From positions 1 through 36,885 of the IMG/VR virus record IMGVR_UViG_3300048834_001343: a stretch of 36,885 nucleotides of DNA. The stretch is one strand, 5' to 3'. Under the pieces are notes generated by a model. The model was not told the DNA's origin and did not search any database. It worked only from the letters and a program-made list of their open reading frames with translations. Of this stretch, positions 23,760-30,915 are shown in pieces; positions within the stretch are counted from its first letter, which is position 1, and every line of letters begins with the position of its first letter. The stretch comes from a virus. Position numbers and translations under genes: made by a program.

Positions 23760-24080
23760 TTAATAATGTTTTCGTTTATCAGGTTCCGGCAATTGGCTAA
23801 ACAACTCTAGTTGATTTACATTCTTTTTGTCGTTTCTAAAGCCAAATGTTTCGATATGGCTAATTTCCATTCTTTCAGCTTCTTTATCTAATACAAAAAC
23901 ACCAATGGCAAATCGGGTGCAGTCTTTGTCTTTAATGCATTCCTGAGCATATTCTTTGGCGTCTTGTAAATTGCAGTAAATATTACCATCGTGTGTATCT
24001 ATTCGCCTGCCATCGGAAAGGAATTGGGCAACATCCGGGTTGAGCAGAAATACAATGTATCTTAAGTTTTGTGATTCCAT
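23760..24080 (-). CDS. Hypothetical protein
   Basis: 106 aa, alpha/beta ('ESQNLRYIVFLLNPDVAQFL', 'GNIYCNLQDAKEYAQECI', 'FAIGVFVLDKEAERMEISH') with a polar C-terminus ending PEPDKRKHY. The central 'YCNLQDAKEYAQEC...F.IGVF' pattern recalls small phage proteins with a single antiparallel sheet. No motif or family recognised. Separated from its neighbours by short gaps of 8-10 nt in the same operon. Confidence 0.55.
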   Translation of the reverse strand: MESQNLRYIVFLLNPDVAQFLSDGRRIDTHDGNIYCNLQDAKEYAQECIKDKDCTRFAIGVFVLDKEAERMEISHIETFGFRNDKKNVNQLELFSQLPEPDKRKHY

Positions 24081-24088
24081 TTAAATAG

Positions 24089-24328
24089 TTATAAATATTG
24101 TCGGATTTCATGCAATTGATTTACATCTTCAAAATTTTCACTTTCAATTATTGTTTGAAGCAATTTATCCATTGCTGAATAATAATTAGAAATGCGAGAT
24201 TCAGCTCTTTCTATTTTTTCTTTCAAAGAATAATTCTCGTTTTTTAAACTTTCTACTTGTCTTTTCAATTCATCTAATTGCCAAGCATCTGCTTTTCTTT
24301 CTAATGCTTGTTGAACTTCGTAATTCAT
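24089..24328 (-). CDS. Small coiled-coil protein
   Basis: 79 aa, nearly all helical; residues about 12-50 show a heptad pattern ('KADAWQLDELKRQVESLKNE', 'YSLKEKIERAESRISNYYSA'). Coupled to the upstream gene by an ATGA overlap (24325-24328). Function unknown. Confidence 0.6.
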   Translation of the reverse strand: MNYEVQQALERKADAWQLDELKRQVESLKNENYSLKEKIERAESRISNYYSAMDKLLQTIIESENFEDVNQLHEIRQYL

Positions 24329-24660
24329 CTCTTATTTTTTCTTCGTTCATTTTTTCGCCTTTCGGCACGTTTTGAAATTCCACCACTTTCAAATGCGTAA
24401 GTTGATTGAATCAGGATAGGTTCAATTGCTAATGGTCGGTTTTCAATTTTAAATGTTTTGGTTAATCCACGTTCTTTTGCTTCATCAATGATGATTACTT
24501 CAACATTTGGGTTTGCTGCCCTTATTTCTGCAATTCTAGCAGCTAGAAATTCGGCATCACGTCCGGCTCCAATAGCGATTATTTGAATATCTTCTTCATC
24601 AATGTGAGCCACTTTATTTAATTCCGGCGGTATCAGTAATATTGGATTGGTGTTTTTCAT
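24325..24660 (-). CDS. Hypothetical protein with basic C-terminal tail
   Basis: 111 aa. Residues 1-85 alternate strands and helices: 'DIQIIAIGAGRDAEFLAARI', 'ANPNVEVIIIDEAKERGLTK'. The beta-alpha-beta look is like a small Rossmann-type domain. The last 20 residues are highly basic (KRAERRKNERRKNKR), possibly nucleic-acid binding. Not recognised. Its start touches the stop of the DUF551-like gene. Confidence 0.55.
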   Translation of the reverse strand: MKNTNPILLIPPELNKVAHIDEEDIQIIAIGAGRDAEFLAARIAEIRAANPNVEVIIIDEAKERGLTKTFKIENRPLAIEPILIQSTYAFESGGISKRAERRKNERRKNKR

Positions 24661-24980
24661 TAATATCTATCTAATGGTCGCCAATGTGTAATATCTATTA
24701 TATAAACATTTGACAAATGAATTGTATTACAAATAGGATTAAACCTTTTTAATGAATCATTCCAGCAACACAATGATATTTGCGAATTGTCATTATGTGA
24801 CTTCGACAAAAAAGGTTTGTCTTTGGGTGGCTTTTCTTCTTTAACTGAAATCCACCGTTGAGCCTCAATAGCTCCTAAATTCGCCCAATCTATATAATTA
24901 GATGGATTCAGCCTTTTGGGTTCGGGTAAGCTTCTATCGGCTAAATAGCGATTAACAATAACTGATTCAATTGATTTCAT
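24660..24980 (-). CDS. DUF551-like phage protein
   Basis: 106 aa. 'RWISVKEEKPPKDKPFLSKS' at 42-61 and 'THWRPLDRY' at the C-terminus are the two conserved ends of DUF551, a short beta domain common in phage early regions and of unknown function. The first 40 residues are an extra N-terminal piece. The fit of W-I-x-V...P and HWRPL is good. Confidence 0.75.
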   Translation of the reverse strand: MKSIESVIVNRYLADRSLPEPKRLNPSNYIDWANLGAIEAQRWISVKEEKPPKDKPFLSKSHNDNSQISLCCWNDSLKRFNPICNTIHLSNVYIIDITHWRPLDRY

Positions 24981-25001
24981 AAAATTTCTATATAAATGTT
25001 G

Positions 25002-25196
25002 TTAAAAATTAGACTCCAAAGACTTTCTTCGTGAAGTAATGCCTTTTGCCCACTCAGGTAAATCCCATTCGCCACCAGTTGATATTGTTTCTGACCGAAC
25101 GGTTTCCTTGCGTTCGGTTGAGTGTGTTTCAAACCAATAGGTAACTTCTTTGTACGTCCAGTAGTTTCTACCACTTGCGTAATAGTATCGGTCCAC
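25002..25196 (-). CDS. Small hypothetical protein, start uncertain
   Basis: 64 aa if it starts at GTG 25196-25194; the frame is open further upstream, into the 3' end of the ASCH gene, but no ATG lies between that region and here except one deep inside the ASCH gene (25355). The protein is aromatic and charged ('DRYYYASGRNYWTYKEVTYW', 'GGEWDLPEWAKGI') and reads like a real small phage protein. Another frame over the same DNA (24977-25174) is less protein-like. Not recognised. Confidence 0.4.
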   Translation of the reverse strand: MDRYYYASGRNYWTYKEVTYWFETHSTERKETVRSETISTGGEWDLPEWAKGITSRRKSLESNF

Positions 25197-25215
25197 TCGT
25201 TCTATTTGCCAGTTT

Positions 25216-25836
25216 TCAGCAGGGTTGTTTAAAGAATTGCTTCGGTTTATCAACTTGTTCAAATTCGTACACCCAAACGTATGGGTTGGCGTTCCAGCTT
25301 TGCGGTCCGTTAATTTTTTGCCAAAGACTATTAAATGATTCCCTTGCTGTTCCAAATAAATAGTCGTCAGTTAAGTAGTTTTTCCAGCCGCCAAGACTTT
25401 CATTATATTCCACCCCTTCCCATTCGGCATCGTGCTCACTAATTTCACCAACTTGCTGTATGCCTACTCGAACCACTTTATAAAACAACCTTGCTGCTTT
25501 ATAAGGCATGTGGATGGATGGTTTCCATTTAATATTCTTGAAATTGAAATTTTCATGATAGTCTGCTTTAAAAGCAAATTGGGGTAAAACTGAATCTTCA
25601 ATGTGATAAAATGCTTCCCTAACCCAAAGTACATCATACACATGTACCGGAGCGTGGCGGAATATGTCACTCTTCCAAGTATGTATGTCAAATATGTATT
25701 TATGGCCCTTAAAATAGGTATATCCTGAATTTGGATCCACAACCGGTTGCGGATTAACTATACGCCGGGTTTGGGTTTTATTGCCTGCCAATAATGCTTT
25801 TACCATTGGCGTACTGAAAATTATTGGCTTAAGCAT
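25216..25836 (-). CDS. ASCH-domain phage protein
   Basis: 206 aa. 'MVKALLAGNKTQTRRIV' (10-26) is the hallmark start of phage ASCH proteins, followed by 'VLWVREAFYHIEDS', 'KWKPSIHMPYKAARLFYKVV' and 'FNSLWQKING' with 'NPYVWVYEFEQV' at the end. ASCH domains have a PUA-like beta-barrel that binds RNA or modified bases; some family members act on N4-acetylcytidine. In phages the role is unsettled. It sits one gene away from the cytosine methyltransferase, which makes a link with base modification worth considering. Confidence 0.85.
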   Translation of the reverse strand: MLKPIIFSTPMVKALLAGNKTQTRRIVNPQPVVDPNSGYTYFKGHKYIFDIHTWKSDIFRHAPVHVYDVLWVREAFYHIEDSVLPQFAFKADYHENFNFKNIKWKPSIHMPYKAARLFYKVVRVGIQQVGEISEHDAEWEGVEYNESLGGWKNYLTDDYLFGTARESFNSLWQKINGPQSWNANPYVWVYEFEQVDKPKQFFKQPC

Positions 25837-26233
25837 GATTTAGCTGTTTGATATGAACACTATATCTAATCATTGTAGCTAAATATGTTGGTTTCTCTTC
25901 AAAAATTATTGAGATTTCCTTTAGGATTTCTGACATCTGCCCGAAATTGGCTTGTTGCTTTTTACCATCTAATATGCACAACTTTTGAATGATTGGAATG
26001 ATTCGTTTTTTGTAATAGTTTTCAGTTACTAGCGTTCGGTTCATCATGTATTTTGATACCATGAGCGTGCCAATGAATTGCACATCTTCAGCAATTAATG
26101 TGGCTAATGCTTTGCCAACTTCTTTTATCTGTCCAAAGTTTGCTTCGACTTTTAAATTGTCTCTTTCGCACACCAATTGGTAAAATGGGTACATCTCGGA
26201 TTCGTAATTAAATGGTGGTGTTTGAATTTTCAT
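25829..26233 (-). CDS. Hypothetical protein
   Basis: 134 aa, helical, with a repeated phrase: 'NFGQIKEVGKALATLIAEDV' (about 34-53) and 'NFGQMSEILKEISIIFEEKP' (about 96-115), which suggests a duplicated helical unit of about 62 residues. Overlaps the ASCH start by 8 nt. Family not recognised. Confidence 0.6.
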   Translation of the reverse strand: MKIQTPPFNYESEMYPFYQLVCERDNLKVEANFGQIKEVGKALATLIAEDVQFIGTLMVSKYMMNRTLVTENYYKKRIIPIIQKLCILDGKKQQANFGQMSEILKEISIIFEEKPTYLATMIRYSVHIKQLNHA

Positions 26234-26308
26234 TTTTAGTGGATTTAATTGTTAATAAGATATTTAGTTTTTTGGTGGTTTGGTTTTTTGGTGGATTGGA
26301 TTGTGGTT

Positions 26309-27799
26309 TTAAGCAGCATTTTCAATTTTAGATTTCAATTTGTGATTTCGGATACTTTCTAAATTAGGCTTCATTATAATTTTAGCCCAATCCGGAGGCA
26401 CTGCATTACCAATCATCTTAACAGCATTTTTCCCTGAAACCTTAAGTCCTGGCCTATTAAAATAATCTCGTGGGAAAGTGCTGCATCCAGCCAATTCATC
26501 CGGTCTAAGAAATCTAGCCTTAATATCAAATCCATCAAGAATAGTTATTAGCTGATGTTTAAATTCTGTCATTATAGGCGAAATCGGATCATCAATGGAT
26601 TCTATATTCCTCTCCGGAGTGCCATTTGAATTCATATACTTTGCAATGAATTGCATTTTTTCTAGTCTAATAAGTTGATGTCGATCTTTGCAGTTAATTC
26701 CATTTAATGGAGTATTTAAATCTTGAGCTTGCATTGTACCATAATATTGGCAGATTATATGGTCCAATGATATTAATTGCTTAGTTTGTCGGGCGAGTTG
26801 TGTTCTTAAAGGTTCTTCTGGCTTTTGGTAATTATTGGATCTACAGTAGTCCGCAATAAACTGCATTTTTTCCATCGTAACCAATTGATGCCTGTTGCAA
26901 GTGGTAATGGTATAAATTGGTTCGTCTATTGATTGAAATCTATTTGGATCGCCACCATAAAATTGAGCTACAAAATTTTTAAACGTAGGTGAATATTTTA
27001 CTGCTCCAAAACCTATTCTTCTTAGAGAATTTATTGATAGTTTTTTACGAAGATGTTTCGGTAATTGCTCGTTAAATTCTCTACCAAAAATGCTAACACC
27101 TTCATCTTCTAGATTTAAAAAACTTTTACAAGCAACCCATTTTTTCTTTCCATCTAATCCGCTTTTAGAATGGGTAAATGGTGGAAATTCAAATTGAATA
27201 TCCGGATGATAAAAAACACCAAAATATCTTTTGCGACGAGTTGGCATTCCATCGTCTGCAGCATTTCTTATTGACTCTTTATATTTATAACCCAAATCAA
27301 TAAATGCTTGCTTCCATCGCTCAAATTCTTCTCCTTGTCTACTTTTAATTCGCTTTCTATTTTCATCTAGAGGTGCCCATTTTTTAAATTCGGGAACGTT
27401 TTCAACAGTAAGCACTAAAGGCATTAGAAATTTGATATATCGATACAACTCCCAACCCATTGTATAAGAACCAATTCTTTTTTCTTCACCTGCTTTAGCT
27501 GTACTATGATCCTGACATTCTACGGAAGCGTGAATGCAATCAACATATTCAAGATCGTGCTCATCTTGGGCGTAAATATCTGCCCAATAAACTTTTGCTT
27601 CAGGATGATGAAATGCATTGGTGCTAATGGCTACTTTATCATGATTAAGAATCCATTTGGTTTTCATGCCCGGTACTTTATGAATACCGTGTGTCCAACC
27701 ACCGCCGCCGGCAAAGAATTCTCCACAACTAAGTACATCGCTTAATGGCAATTTTTGAACTGGAAAATTGATTTCCTTTTGAATTGTATTGTATCTCAT
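26309..27799 (-). CDS. DNA cytosine-C5 methyltransferase
   Basis: 496 aa. Motif I FAGGGGWTHGI (29-39); motif IV 'ASVECQDHSTAK' with the nucleophile C95; motif VI 'TVENVPEF' (131-138); motif VIII 'PTRRKRYFGVFY' near 175-190; motif X 'GNAVPPDWAKIIM' near the C-terminus. The Pro before the Cys (PCQ in typical enzymes) is Glu, as in phage-type members with an ExC motif. Between VIII and X are three related units containing 'SIDEPI/SIDDPI', 'EKMQFIA' and 'HQL' (about 270-430), a repeat array in or near the target-recognition region. Probably protects phage DNA from restriction. Solitary: no restriction enzyme gene is adjacent. Its leader, 26234-26308, follows the gene and has two copies of TTTTTTGGTGG. 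Confidence 0.9.
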   Translation of the reverse strand: MRYNTIQKEINFPVQKLPLSDVLSCGEFFAGGGGWTHGIHKVPGMKTKWILNHDKVAISTNAFHHPEAKVYWADIYAQDEHDLEYVDCIHASVECQDHSTAKAGEEKRIGSYTMGWELYRYIKFLMPLVLTVENVPEFKKWAPLDENRKRIKSRQGEEFERWKQAFIDLGYKYKESIRNAADDGMPTRRKRYFGVFYHPDIQFEFPPFTHSKSGLDGKKKWVACKSFLNLEDEGVSIFGREFNEQLPKHLRKKLSINSLRRIGFGAVKYSPTFKNFVAQFYGGDPNRFQSIDEPIYTITTCNRHQLVTMEKMQFIADYCRSNNYQKPEEPLRTQLARQTKQLISLDHIICQYYGTMQAQDLNTPLNGINCKDRHQLIRLEKMQFIAKYMNSNGTPERNIESIDDPISPIMTEFKHQLITILDGFDIKARFLRPDELAGCSTFPRDYFNRPGLKVSGKNAVKMIGNAVPPDWAKIIMKPNLESIRNHKLKSKIENAA

Positions 27800-27829
27800 T
27801 TGATTTTTGAATTTTCCATTTTTGATATT

Positions 27830-27970
27830 TTAATGTATAATATCACCATCATTAACCACCTTATCTGCCTTTAATGCTAGCTTTTGCAAGCATGTACACA
27901 ACTCATTCAAGTAAATGATTTTGCCACATTTGGGGCAGTTGTGTGTTGGTGGTATTGGCTTATTTTGCAT
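27830..27970 (-). CDS. Small zinc-ribbon-like protein
   Basis: 46 aa, starting MQNKPIPPTHNCPKCGK and with a second Cys pair CTC at about 26-28. CPxCG plus CxC is a small zinc-binding motif. Overlaps the upstream gene's end (27960-27970). Possibly an RNA- or DNA-binding regulator; not recognised. Confidence 0.55.
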   Translation of the reverse strand: MQNKPIPPTHNCPKCGKIIYLNELCTCLQKLALKADKVVNDGDIIH

Positions 27971-28145
27971 TGGTTTTTGGTTTGGTGTAAATAATTTTTT
28001 GTAGGGTTTCTTTGCTTAAAAAAAATTCAGGCTCCAGTATGTTTTTAAAGATGTATTCAATGGAATATTTGCGTTGCGATTTTAGCTCTTCGTATCTTTT
28101 TCTGATTGCCTGTTCTTTAAGGCTCTGCAGGTTTTTATTTCTCAT
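27960..28145 (-). CDS. Small basic protein with possible HTH
   Basis: 61 aa, strongly basic. A helical N-terminus ('LKEQAIRKRYEELKSQRKYS') is followed by 'IEYIFKNILEPEFFLSKETL' and 'QKII', which could be a helix-turn-helix with 'LSKETLQKII' as the recognition helix. Similar short proteins are frequent in the middle region of Bacteroidota Mu-like phages. In Mu this region encodes the activator Mor, so a regulatory role is possible. Abuts its upstream gene with no gap. Confidence 0.5.
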   Translation of the reverse strand: MRNKNLQSLKEQAIRKRYEELKSQRKYSIEYIFKNILEPEFFLSKETLQKIIYTKPKTNAK

Positions 28146-28457
28146 TTACCCTATGGTTTTAATCATTTCTTTATCGGTTTGCTGTACCAATATGTTGCAT
28201 AAATTATTTCTATATCTATCGTCGCTTCTGTCCCACAAAGCATATAGCTGAACTACTGCGACTTGGTAAGTTTTAAGGGTAATTTTATTTTCATCCTTGC
28301 GTTTTATTACTTTTTGTAGCAATTGCTCTTCAAGTTCTGTGGTAATCATTTTGCTGATTTCTCTTTCAAATGCGCTATCCCACAGCACGTGTGCCGGTGC
28401 TTCCTGAATGATAAGTACCAGGTACTTTAGCTGCTGATGTGTTAGCTTTAATTTCAT
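28146..28457 (-). CDS. Hypothetical protein
   Basis: 103 aa, fully helical: 'KLTHQQLKYLVLIIQEAP', 'REISKMITTELEEQLLQKVI', 'LKTYQVAVVQLYALWDRSDD', 'NNLCNILVQQTDKEM'. No motif recognised. Coupled to the GemA-like gene by ATGA (28454-28457). Equivalent position in Mu lies among gp14-Mor. Confidence 0.5.
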   Translation of the reverse strand: MKLKLTHQQLKYLVLIIQEAPAHVLWDSAFEREISKMITTELEEQLLQKVIKRKDENKITLKTYQVAVVQLYALWDRSDDRYRNNLCNILVQQTDKEMIKTIG

Positions 28458-28894
28458 TTTTTGGACAGTTCTTTTTGTACTACAATTTCGAGCTGACTTA
28501 CCAGCTTTACTAAATCTGTTTTTGAGTATGCCATTAGTGGTTTATGTAGGAATGATTTTTCTTTCATCCACTCGCCAAGCTGGTTAAGATCTACCACTAC
28601 CCGGTGAAGTTTATTGCTGTAGCACGTCCAGTTGATTTGGCGGCAAAGGCTAAGCATATACATGTGGCTTTTGTTGTTCTTATCAAAAGTGGCATAGGCC
28701 TCGAATGTGGGCATTTTGCCGGTACTTAATAAGTAGATTAACTCATTGGCTTGGATAAAGGTTAAATCCTTTGTACTGGCCTTATTTTCATCGCCGGTAA
28801 ATTGGCAGATAAGTTGCTGCTTTAGCTCCTTATCTGCCTTCACTCTATCGCTCAATAGGGTGTGGATGTGCTTTATTTGTTCGGTGGTTACCAT
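28454..28894 (-). CDS. GemA / Mu gp16-like regulator (DUF1018-type)
   Basis: 146 aa. N-terminal 'TTEQIKHIHTLLSDRVK' and 'ASTKDLTFIQANELIYLLST', then 'SHMYMLSLCRQINWTCYSNK' and 'VVDLNQLGEWMKEKSFLHKP', ending 'TDLVKLVSQLEIVVQKEL'. This order (dense helices, 'DLT...A..LI..L', 'lCRqinW', 'L..WM', 'L...E...LVSQLE') resembles the gp16/GemA family of transposable phages, which affects host gyrase and early gene expression in Mu. The identification is by pattern only. Confidence 0.45.
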   Translation of the reverse strand: MVTTEQIKHIHTLLSDRVKADKELKQQLICQFTGDENKASTKDLTFIQANELIYLLSTGKMPTFEAYATFDKNNKSHMYMLSLCRQINWTCYSNKLHRVVVDLNQLGEWMKEKSFLHKPLMAYSKTDLVKLVSQLEIVVQKELSKK

Positions 28895-29617
28895 TTAAGC
28901 AATGATTTTTCGTTCTTTATTGTTGTGGTTATACACCTGCTCAATTTTAAGAATGTAGTTTTTGGGAGATAAGCATTTACTCATTAGCATTGGATTGTTG
29001 TTGATTTTACGCTCTAATACATTCCAATCAATTAACCCTTTTTGGTAGATGGTCAATAATGCTGATACTAAATCACGATGGCGGCCGAATTCATACATAT
29101 CGAACATTTCCATCTTAGATAAAACAGCGATGGTTAATTCGTAATGTTTAATTACAAATCCGCCATTTTTAAAATCATCTCCACCTCTACCGCCTGAACC
29201 TACACTACCATAAGCCAATAATTGTATTGCTACAGAAATGGCAATTTTGTATGTTTTAACAACATTTTTCAACGTTGAATAATCATCATTTCCTAATTGT
29301 ATGTAGCATTCTAAAAAGTCGGTTGATTTCCATTTATCCGTATTGCTATTCATGGATGCAATACTTTGTAAGCTGGCTTGGCCATACTCTACATAGTAAA
29401 CCGGTAGTTCTAATTTTACTGAGCAATTATAACGGTGCTGACTATCAATAATTAAATACTTTCCATTGTTCTTTTGCACGATGATCGGCGCGTAAGGCAA
29501 TAAGTTATGTCCGTTTTTTATCTCGGTACAAATACGCTCCACCTTCTTTTGGTTGATGGAGCGATTACCGATAATTGTGGCAAACTTTTCGTAGTCGGTT
29601 GATTCTTTAATTTGCAT
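28895..29617 (-). CDS. ParB/Srx-fold protein
   Basis: 240 aa. Residues about 15-75 form a ParB-like nuclease/CTPase domain: 'NQKKVERICTEIKNGHNLLP', 'YAPIIVQKNNGKYLIIDSQH' with the DxQHR signature at 57-61, then 'LPVYYVEYGQASLQSIASMN'. The rest is helical. Phage proteins of this fold include nucleases and phosphotransferases, some tied to DNA base modification or transcription control; which applies here is open. It lies 10 nt downstream of the 95-aa gene and directly before the GemA-like gene. Confidence 0.75.
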   Translation of the reverse strand: MQIKESTDYEKFATIIGNRSINQKKVERICTEIKNGHNLLPYAPIIVQKNNGKYLIIDSQHRYNCSVKLELPVYYVEYGQASLQSIASMNSNTDKWKSTDFLECYIQLGNDDYSTLKNVVKTYKIAISVAIQLLAYGSVGSGGRGGDDFKNGGFVIKHYELTIAVLSKMEMFDMYEFGRHRDLVSALLTIYQKGLIDWNVLERKINNNPMLMSKCLSPKNYILKIEQVYNHNNKERKIIA

Positions 29618-29626
29618 AACTAATTT

Positions 29627-29914
29627 TTAAATTGCTTTTACTAATATTCCTGCTCCGGATCTAAGTATCTCCAAATTGGCAAAACCTCTTTTTTTGACCA
29701 CGTTAATTAAGTTGTTGATCTGAGTGCTGTTGATGGAGTTGTCAAAATTCAATTTGATGTATTTGAATTTTCCATCTTCGTCGTAATCGCATCTCAATCT
29801 AAAATCATTGTTGCCCATGGCTTCTTTGGCTTCCAAATTGAGTTGGTTAAAAGGGTTGGTTTCTTTTGTCTCCACCACTGGAGCGCCTGTAATTGGTGCT
29901 GTTAATGTTGTCAT
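29627..29914 (-). CDS. Small protein of unknown function
   Basis: 95 aa. A flexible N-terminus ('TLTAPITGAPVVETKETNPF') precedes an alpha/beta domain ('FRLRCDYDEDGKFKYIKLNF', 'QINNLINVVKKRGFANLEIL'). It is the first gene after the 372-nt non-coding segment with the tRNA, so it may head a middle transcript. Not recognised. Confidence 0.6.
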   Translation of the reverse strand: MTTLTAPITGAPVVETKETNPFNQLNLEAKEAMGNNDFRLRCDYDEDGKFKYIKLNFDNSINSTQINNLINVVKKRGFANLEILRSGAGILVKAI

Positions 29915-30158
29915 TTTTGTTGTTTTTGTGATTAATGAATATTTAATTGTTTTAAAAATTACCGGTCTTTCCCGGCTGTCAGCCCTTTTGTTTTGCTCTT
30001 GCGGAAGGGTTGAGCCACATTCTTAGAGAAAAGCTGGCAACTTTTCAATTTGTCCGGTTATCTCAACTGTAGCGGACGAAACACCTCACTTCCTGACTAT
30101 ATATTTTATCCAAAGCCTTTGGTATATAGTAGAGCGCTCTCTGCGTAATGATGGTATG
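29915..30158 (-). other. Structured non-coding segment downstream of the tRNA
   Basis: No gene is visible. It contains several inverted repeats: GAAAAG-ctggcaa-CTTTTC (about 30028-30046), GTCCG...CGGAC (about 30052-30078) and, nearest the tRNA, ACTATATA...CCAAAG-C-CTTTGG-TATATAGT (30096-30130). A transcribed leader, a processed RNA or a middle promoter region are all possible. Confidence 0.45.
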
Positions 30159-30231
30159 TAGCGATGACACGATTCGAACGTGCGCCTTCCCCAGTATGAG
30201 AGGGACGAGTTAACCTTTTCTCGACATCGCC
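30159..30231 (-). tRNA. tRNA with CAU anticodon (Met or Ile2 type)
   Basis: 73 nt. Acceptor stem GGCGATG/CATCGCT (one G-U at 1-72), T8, D arm GAG/CTC with GG in the loop, anticodon loop CTCATAC with U33 and anticodon CAU, T arm GCACG/CGTGT with loop TTCGAAT, discriminator A73; CCA not encoded. The anticodon stem TCCCT/TGGGG has a U-U at 31-39 and a U-G pair. Co-oriented with the early operon, 55 nt after the 182-aa gene. Confidence 0.75.
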
Positions 30232-30286
30232 GACAATGGAAGCTTTGAGCATATTAACCCTAATATTTCTAGTAGCTCCCATTATC

Positions 30287-30835
30287 TTAATCTTTCAATT
30301 GTTCCTTCACCGCATTCGCATGATCCAACTGTAAACTCTCCTCGGTAAGTGTCGTATGTAGATGTACTGAATTGGTGATGGTGTTTTTTTTTGATTCTTC
30401 CACTTCCAATAAATGCTTAGCCACCGCAATAAGCTTATTGTAATTGTGCTGAAATGATGAAATCATCATACACGTTTGAAGCTGTTTGCGAGCATTGTGG
30501 TATGCGCCATGTGCTCTTTGTAAATGATTTTCTAAAGCCACCTGAGATACTTCCAAAACATCATATCCGATTACTAAAAATGCAAATCTAGCATCAACGA
30601 CTTCTCTCTTTTTGCTTTTACTTAGTAGCTTTGGAACACTTGTTCCAAACACTGATGCTACCTCAATTAAAAATCTATCTAAAATTGCCAAACTATGTTG
30701 TTCTATAGGGATGAAAGAAATTGGATTTTGGTAGTCTTTCATTAGAGGTATGCAAGTTGTATAAACTTCTTGCAAGCTTTTAGTGTTGTGGTAAACTTCA
30801 AGCGCTCTGTCTAATATCTGCTGTTCTCTTTGCAT
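30287..30835 (-). CDS. Hypothetical helical protein
   Basis: 182 aa, helical throughout. 'QQILDRALEVYHNTKSLQEV' opens the protein; 'SKSKKREVVDARFAFLVIGY' (about 78-97) with 'VVDARF' recalls the domain III of DnaA-like 'R..vv.aR....yl', and 'GAYHNARKQLQTCMMISSF' follows. A DnaA-C/Trp-repressor-like DNA-binding helix bundle ('KR..VDARF') is possible. Just upstream of the tRNA. Weakly supported. Confidence 0.55.
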   Translation of the reverse strand: MQREQQILDRALEVYHNTKSLQEVYTTCIPLMKDYQNPISFIPIEQHSLAILDRFLIEVASVFGTSVPKLLSKSKKREVVDARFAFLVIGYDVLEVSQVALENHLQRAHGAYHNARKQLQTCMMISSFQHNYNKLIAVAKHLLEVEESKKNTITNSVHLHTTLTEESLQLDHANAVKEQLKD

Positions 30836-30913
30836 TTAAATGGCATTTAATTCTTGGTTAAATGGATTTATTACATAAACATTTCCGGTTTCTACGTCTT
30901 CGATATAATACAT
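30836..30913 (-). CDS. Very small ORF, 25 aa
   Basis: Begins with ATG 30913, ends with TAA exactly before the start of the next gene, and starts 2 nt after the stop of the DUF3164 gene. Product starts MYYIEDVETGNVYVI. Perfect packing between neighbours and ordinary codon use suggest a real gene; function unknown. Confidence 0.45.
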   Translation of the reverse strand: MYYIEDVETGNVYVINPFNQELNAI

Positions 30914-30915
30914 GG

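Noticed and set aside
24977-25174. 65-aa frame starting at GTG and coupled by ATGA to the DUF551-like gene
   Set aside because: Its sequence is less protein-like than the overlapping frame ending at 25002; the coupling may be chance. Not excluded entirely.
29960-30095. A second tRNA near the CAU tRNA
   Set aside because: A T-loop-like CTCAACC word is present on the minus strand, but its flanking bases do not pair and no acceptor stem was found.
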